Assembly: GCA_001970955.1 (NCBI GenBank)
Contig: MPUH01001129.1
Coordinates: 1-23,209, forward strand
Length of the DNA: 23,209 nucleotides
Direction of reading: 5' to 3'
Source of the DNA: Stentor coeruleus
Taxonomy: Eukaryota > Ciliophora > Heterotrichea > Heterotrichida > Stentoridae
A program made the position numbers and the translations under genes. The notes beneath the pieces were generated by a model, which was given only the letters and a program-made list of their open reading frames with translations, made no database searches and was not told the origin of the DNA. Below, one piece after another: positions 18,439-23,209 of the stretch (its first letter is position 1; each line of letters starts with the position of its first letter).

Positions 18439-21400
18439 TTCAAAGAAAAGATAGTACCTGAAGATATTCAAGAAGAGAATAAGTATGAAGATTCAAAACT
18501 ACCAGAAAGCGTTTTTGAACTTCAGAAAATGAAAAGAGCAGAAACTTATCTTCAGTATACACAACTAACCGAACTTAAGTCTAAATTGGAATCTGTGAAG
18601 AATTCAGTTATAAACAACTTCGATATGAAACCTATTCAGCTTGAACGAGGGTATTGGGGTATGAGTATATCAAAAAGGTACTCGGTATTAGTTTTTTCAG
18701 ATTCATCAAGTGATGAATTGCATTTTTATAGTTTGGATGATTTTAGAAAAATAGGCATTATAAAGTCTACTTGCGGATCTTGCTTTCAAATAAGAGCTAG
18801 CAATGATGAATCAAAGTTTTACTGCGCGACTAATAACGGTTTTATATTTAGTGTCTGCTTACCATTTACTGAGAATGGAGGGTGTCAAAAATTTCAAGTC
18901 TCAAACTCAGGTTTTTGCTTTGCTTTATATAAAGATACGATTTTCTTTCAAGAGTTAAAGAGCTGCTACATAAAAGAGTTTGACACACTTAAAAATCAAT
19001 CCATTAATATTTGCCGGGCTGACTATATTCATAAGCTCCTAGCTAGCCAGAGTGGAAAATACTTAGCAGCTATAGGCAAAAATTTAATAGTCTACCATCG
19101 AAATACATATAAATTCCCAGTTTACAACAGAACGTTACCGGAATCATTTTTCAATTCCCTTATCAGGAAAAAAAACATTTATGCAGACTTTCAATTTTCA
19201 CATGAAGACGAGTTTTTTACTTACTCATGCGAAGCTATCATTAAAGTTATCAGTACACAGCAGTGGAATGAAACAAAAACTTTAATTTTCCCATCAAACG
19301 AGAATATTTGTGCTATTAAAACAACTCCGATTTCAAATCAACTTGTTGCAGTTAGTCAAACTAATACAATATGCGTTTGGAATATATATGGAGATAATAC
19401 AACACCTATTTTTATAAATAAATTCCCTGCAGATCAAAATATTTTTACTAAAGTTTTTAGAATAGAAATCGATGAAGAAAGTGGAATTGTTTATACACAA
19501 GAAATGATGAGGTCAAGTTTGTATACTTGCAAATGCAATTTTTTTTCTTACAAGTCAATAGGAGATTTTAAAGGGTTTGTTCCAAGTAAGCTGCTAATTT
19601 GTGAAAAAAATAATGAAGTTATTTGTATTAAAAATAATTACCCGAAAATCAAGATATTTAATACTCAAATATATGAGAAAAAGAAAATAATTAATTGTGA
19701 AAGAGGGAATGTTATTGACTGTGTATTACAAGAAGTTAATGAAGATTATTTGTATGTCCTAACTTTAGATTATATATGCATTTATTCAACCGATACTTAC
19801 ATCTTAAAAAAAGAAATTCCATCTGACTTAAGCAAATTCACAGCTCTCACTTATTCAAATTATAACTTAGAAGATACTCTTATAGCTTCAGATAATAATC
19901 AAATGTTGATAATTTTCAAAGATAATCCTGAAAGTTTAAAAATATCTGTTCCAATAGAAAAGCATCCTTATTTGGAATTATTAAAATCCTATAAAAATTT
20001 TATTTTATTTGCAACATCAAATAATACTATAGGTATTTATGATTTATCAACTGGAACTTTTAGAACCGAATCTAAAAAGTTCCAACATAAAGTTAAAGAT
20101 ATTGAGGTTTTTAATAATGGAGAAAATATTATTGTGACCTTTAAAGAAAATTATATTGTGATTTTCGAATTTGATAACTTAGGATATTATAATAAAAAAA
20201 GAATTGATTCAGCTATTTTGCAAGGATTTATTGTGCAGGATAGTAAATTTTATGTTGGAGTTTCAGAGAATGAAAAAGTCACTGTATATTCCATGCCATC
20301 ACTTGAAAAAATCCTAGAGATAAGTAACAATAAATTCTCAGCAATCGGAATAAATAAATCAAATTCTCTTTTAGTAGGAGCATCTAGCAAAAGAATAGTA
20401 AAGTACGAAAATCTGTTCAGTAATATTAATCCACATATAATAGGTGAATCAATTAACTACCCTCTTATAAAATCATTTCTAAACTCGAACAAACATATCA
20501 AAAGTGGTGACCAGGATAGATGGATAATATTTCCGTTTATGGTAAACTCTTTACATTTTTATGCTGCTGAAGATAACAAAAAAGGACTTAAGCGTGCTTT
20601 GCAATTAAGAAATTCACCTATATTAGATTCATTTGTTGGAACTCCTTTAGATATCTCTTTGCTTACAGATAATAGAGAAGTATCAAATTATATAATAAAA
20701 GAATTAGCTGAAAATATCAAAGATAACAAAACTTCACTAAAATTACTAACTGATAACTTAGTTGAAATTAATACTAAAGGCTTTAAATCATTAGAATTCT
20801 TATACGAAAGTTGTTTTGTTTCATGTATATATTCAAGCACAGCTATTCCAGAATATTGTAATGAAAACATAAAATTACCTAAAATTGTTTATAGTACAAC
20901 AGAAGATATTATCCCTGAAAACTATCCAGGGTTTAGTAATGATGGAAATATAAGAATACATTTTTCACAATCTGTGTTTAAAGTTAGTCTTAATATGGGA
21001 TCTAAAGGGTCTATCGAGTTTTTAAAAAGTATTTCTGAATGTGGGAATAAAGATATTTTTAAAACTAAGTTTATTCAGTGTATTTTGAATCAAAAATGGG
21101 AAAAAATTAAGTGGGTTCATTATACTTATTCAGCAGCTTTTTGCATTTATTTACTGTTTTTATCAATGTTTTCTGTTAATAAATATTGGCCTTATATGTA
21201 TGTTGCTGTTGCTGCTAATGTTATTATGAATATTTATGAAATAGCTCAATGTGCTACTGGACCTTTATTATATTCAAAAGATTTTTTAAATTATGCTGAT
21301 TTAGCTAAAAATGTTTTTCTTTATGTTTATCTTGGATATCAATCACATTATATGTTAATTGTTACTGCTTGTCTTTCATGGGTTAGAGGAATAACAATAT

Positions 21401-22608
21401 TTACTCTTTTTAGGAGAACAAGACCTATGATTAATATGCTGTATTATGTGTTTTTTGATGTTGTTCCTTTTGCATCAATTGTCTTTTATTCTATTTTAGC
21501 TTTTGCATTTATTCGAAGTACATTTAAAGATGATTCATCAAAAACATCAGGCGACTTAATTTTAGAAGCTTTTTATAACATAGTAGGAGATATTAATCCT
21601 GGTGGAAATGGACTAGAAACTTTTTTGATTATAATAAACTCAATTTTCAATGTTATAATCATGCTTAACCTTCTTATTTCAATTATTGGAAAAACTTATG
21701 AAGAAGTAAATGAGAATGAGCTTATTGAAGATATGAGTAAAATTACTGATCTAATTATTGAAGTTGAATCTTTGATAGAACCTTTTAATATCCGAGATAT
21801 AAAGTTTTTTATTCAATTATGTGATGAGTATGTTCCAGAAAAAAAAGAAGGAGATGATGAAATTGAAGACAAGCTTAAAAGTATCAAAGAAGATATTGAA
21901 AAACTTGAAAATCGTGTGTTATATGGTCAAAAATATGCATTAGGAGAAATACAAGATTTAAAAAATACTGTTAGTATATTGCAAAAAACCATACAAGAAA
22001 ACAATACTTCTATGATAGCTTTTTTAGATAAAAAGCCAATAGATCATGTAGACCAAGATTCAGTGAAATATATTTGTTTAAAAAATCATGAATTATCATT
22101 AGAAAAAAGCTCTACAAGCGAACTTTGCAATATATGTTTCAATGAATTTCGTAACTCTTCATTTTATTATTGTCAATTTTGTAAATTTACTATGTGTGCG
22201 AATTGTGCACAATGCTATCAAAAGAGCTCTTTAAGCAAACAAACATGCTGCTTAGGACATCCACTTATAAATTATGATGAAAAAAGCAAACTGATAAATC
22301 TGACAGAATTTGATACAAAAAATTGCCGATTTTGTAACAAAAAATTTCCTAACAATGGATTGTATTGTGTGTTATGTTTGTTTTTTATGTGTACTGATTG
22401 TGAAGAGATTTTAAATAAACTACTTAGAAAAAATAAGCAAATGCCTTGTAAAAATCAGCATGCACTTGTGTGGAAACATTATGAGTTATATGAAAATGGG
22501 AGTTTGTATACAAAGTGCAGTATCTGCAATAAAATATTCATGGGAGCTGGGTTTTACTCTTGTTCAAAATGTAATTATTATCTATGCATTGCATGTTGCT
22601 CAAGATAG
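18436..22608 (+). CDS. Propeller/TRP-like channel/zinc-finger protein, copy 2
   Basis: A 1390-aa protein. An upstream in-frame ATG at 18313 would add 41 residues, but homology to the paralogues begins at MFKEKIVPEDI, so the start is set here. Residues about 65-660 are WD40-like beta-propeller repeats (TICVWNIYGD at 311-320). An ankyrin-like segment lies at about 705-760. The channel has S1 897-914, S2 918-938, S3-S4 956-997 with Arg/Lys at the end of S4 (SWVRGITIFTLFRRTRP), S5 1001-1026, pore loop about 1041-1055 (LILEAFYNIVGDINP) and S6 1063-1087 (NVIIMLNLLISIIGKTYEE, TRP/polycystin-like). Glu/Lys-rich coiled coil spans about 1140-1195. Three zinc modules of the form C-x3-4-H...CxxC...CxxC...CxxC occupy 1214-1260, 1271-1322 and 1338-1387, like C1/DC1-type domains. 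It is probably a membrane cation channel. The fusion of these parts is unusual; the ligand or stimulus is unknown. Confidence 0.88.
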   Translation: MFKEKIVPEDIQEENKYEDSKLPESVFELQKMKRAETYLQYTQLTELKSKLESVKNSVINNFDMKPIQLERGYWGMSISKRYSVLVFSDSSSDELHFYSLDDFRKIGIIKSTCGSCFQIRASNDESKFYCATNNGFIFSVCLPFTENGGCQKFQVSNSGFCFALYKDTIFFQELKSCYIKEFDTLKNQSINICRADYIHKLLASQSGKYLAAIGKNLIVYHRNTYKFPVYNRTLPESFFNSLIRKKNIYADFQFSHEDEFFTYSCEAIIKVISTQQWNETKTLIFPSNENICAIKTTPISNQLVAVSQTNTICVWNIYGDNTTPIFINKFPADQNIFTKVFRIEIDEESGIVYTQEMMRSSLYTCKCNFFSYKSIGDFKGFVPSKLLICEKNNEVICIKNNYPKIKIFNTQIYEKKKIINCERGNVIDCVLQEVNEDYLYVLTLDYICIYSTDTYILKKEIPSDLSKFTALTYSNYNLEDTLIASDNNQMLIIFKDNPESLKISVPIEKHPYLELLKSYKNFILFATSNNTIGIYDLSTGTFRTESKKFQHKVKDIEVFNNGENIIVTFKENYIVIFEFDNLGYYNKKRIDSAILQGFIVQDSKFYVGVSENEKVTVYSMPSLEKILEISNNKFSAIGINKSNSLLVGASSKRIVKYENLFSNINPHIIGESINYPLIKSFLNSNKHIKSGDQDRWIIFPFMVNSLHFYAAEDNKKGLKRALQLRNSPILDSFVGTPLDISLLTDNREVSNYIIKELAENIKDNKTSLKLLTDNLVEINTKGFKSLEFLYESCFVSCIYSSTAIPEYCNENIKLPKIVYSTTEDIIPENYPGFSNDGNIRIHFSQSVFKVSLNMGSKGSIEFLKSISECGNKDIFKTKFIQCILNQKWEKIKWVHYTYSAAFCIYLLFLSMFSVNKYWPYMYVAVAANVIMNIYEIAQCATGPLLYSKDFLNYADLAKNVFLYVYLGYQSHYMLIVTACLSWVRGITIFTLFRRTRPMINMLYYVFFDVVPFASIVFYSILAFAFIRSTFKDDSSKTSGDLILEAFYNIVGDINPGGNGLETFLIIINSIFNVIIMLNLLISIIGKTYEEVNENELIEDMSKITDLIIEVESLIEPFNIRDIKFFIQLCDEYVPEKKEGDDEIEDKLKSIKEDIEKLENRVLYGQKYALGEIQDLKNTVSILQKTIQENNTSMIAFLDKKPIDHVDQDSVKYICLKNHELSLEKSSTSELCNICFNEFRNSSFYYCQFCKFTMCANCAQCYQKSSLSKQTCCLGHPLINYDEKSKLINLTEFDTKNCRFCNKKFPNNGLYCVLCLFFMCTDCEEILNKLLRKNKQMPCKNQHALVWKHYELYENGSLYTKCSICNKIFMGAGFYSCSKCNYYLCIACCSR

Positions 22609-23001
22609 ATAGTTTTTAGATAATAGATTTCAATATGATTATAGTATATAATTTAACTTTAGTCTTTATATAAACCTTTATATAAATATTATGTAAAACT
22701 TATCTGATGATAGAAATAAAAAAAAATTATAGATAGAGTTTTTGTTAAAGGAAATATATAGTAAAATTGTGGTAGTTGTGAATAGATTAATACAAGTGAG
22801 GTAAATTTTTAATTAAAACTTGTTGTATAAGAATACAATTTTAATATTTTAAATAAGAGGATTGTTATTTGATGATAATTATTTATAATATATGAGTTTT
22901 TGTAAAGATATAGTGCTTTAAAAGCTATAGGTCAGATTTTATAATTAATGCTTTAACTTAAAGTTATTAAAAATAACAATGAAGTTTATGTGATTATAAA
23001 T
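22609..23001. other. Gene-free interval between channel copies 2 and 3
   Basis: AT-rich, mildly G-rich on the plus strand, without an ORF or RNA gene that I recognise. No H4-like fragment is present here, unlike the interval between copies 1 and 2. Confidence 0.5.
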
Positions 23002-23004
23002 ATG
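22991..23004 (+). promoter_or_regulatory. Start-proximal TGATTATAAATATG element
   Basis: Identical in 14 nt to 18425-18438 and ending in the ATG of the third paralogue. The DNA further upstream is not obviously conserved, which suggests selection on, or recent common origin of, just this segment. Confidence 0.5.
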
Positions 23005-23209
23005 CATTTGGATAAGGTTTCGCCTGAAGAGTTTACAGAGGTATTCAGAAGTGAAGAAATTAAAGTTCATGAAAATATCTTGGATAATAATAAATCTAAT
23101 AGAACAGGTACCTATCTTAAGCAGACCAGACTAGCTAGACTCCAAGATGAATTTTATAATATCCAGCATTCTGTTTTAAGCAACTTTTCTATCAAGTCAA
23201 TGCATTTAG
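23002..23209 (+). CDS. Propeller/TRP-like channel family, copy 3 (5' part)
   Basis: An open frame of 69 codons that runs off the end of the window, starting MHLDKVSPEEFTEVFRSEEI. YLKQTRLARLQDEFYNIQHS and VLSNFSIKSMHL align with the same N-terminal positions of copy 2 (YLQYTQLTELKSKLESVKNS and VINNFDMKPIQL) and copy 1. This shows a third tandem member. Only the N-terminal helical segment before the propeller is present, so the channel and zinc parts cannot be checked. Spacing from copy 2 is 393 bp and the orientation is the same. Confidence 0.8.
   Translation, partial: MHLDKVSPEEFTEVFRSEEIKVHENILDNNKSNRTGTYLKQTRLARLQDEFYNIQHSVLSNFSIKSMHL

Noticed and set aside
1..23209. tRNA genes, CRISPR arrays, transposases and telomeric repeats.
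   Set aside because: No T-loop consensus, no regularly spaced repeats, no transposase-like protein and no telomere-like tandem repeat were seen by eye on either strand.

Overview
The window looks like macronuclear DNA of a heterotrich ciliate, most likely Stentor or a close relative. It is very AT-rich and gene-dense. One gene can only be read through a 15-nt GT...AG intron, a length typical of heterotrichs. All Trp codons are TGG, and every gene ends in TAA or TAG. The long ORFs contain no internal TAA, TAG or TGA, so the code is not one of the TAA/TAG=Gln codes, and Blepharisma-type TGA=Trp is unlikely. Species assignment is inference.

Left part (1-3050): three genes on the minus strand. 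They are a four-TM membrane protein (2264-3043), a coiled-coil protein with the 15-nt intron (691-1599), and a 58-aa protein that I recognise as an Ost5/TMEM258-like subunit of oligosaccharyltransferase (421-597). Middle (3760-11519): four plus-strand genes. They encode a secreted, extremely acidic repetitive protein, a twin CX9C mitochondrial-type protein, a tryparedoxin/nucleoredoxin-like protein, and a zinc-finger plus VWA protein ending in a CAAX prenylation box. A minus-strand gene (12329-13339) encodes a coiled-coil protein resembling the TSNAXIP1 N-terminal family.

Right part (13911 to the end): a tandem array of three paralogues, the third cut by the window edge. The two complete members, about 1390 aa each, combine an N-terminal beta-propeller-like region, a short ankyrin-like stretch, a six-TM TRP/polycystin-like channel, a coiled coil and three C-terminal Cys/His zinc-binding modules. 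Between the first two lies a 32-codon ORF that closely resembles the N-terminal tail of histone H4, bracketed by perfect 14-bp direct repeats.

Two features cut across the whole window. First, gene-free DNA has an extreme strand skew tied to transcription: on the sense strand the DNA upstream of a gene is C-rich and almost G-free, and the DNA downstream is G-rich and almost C-free. Second, three single N characters each sit between two near-identical copies of the same sequence. These are unmerged contig overlaps, and one of them falsely breaks the first channel gene.
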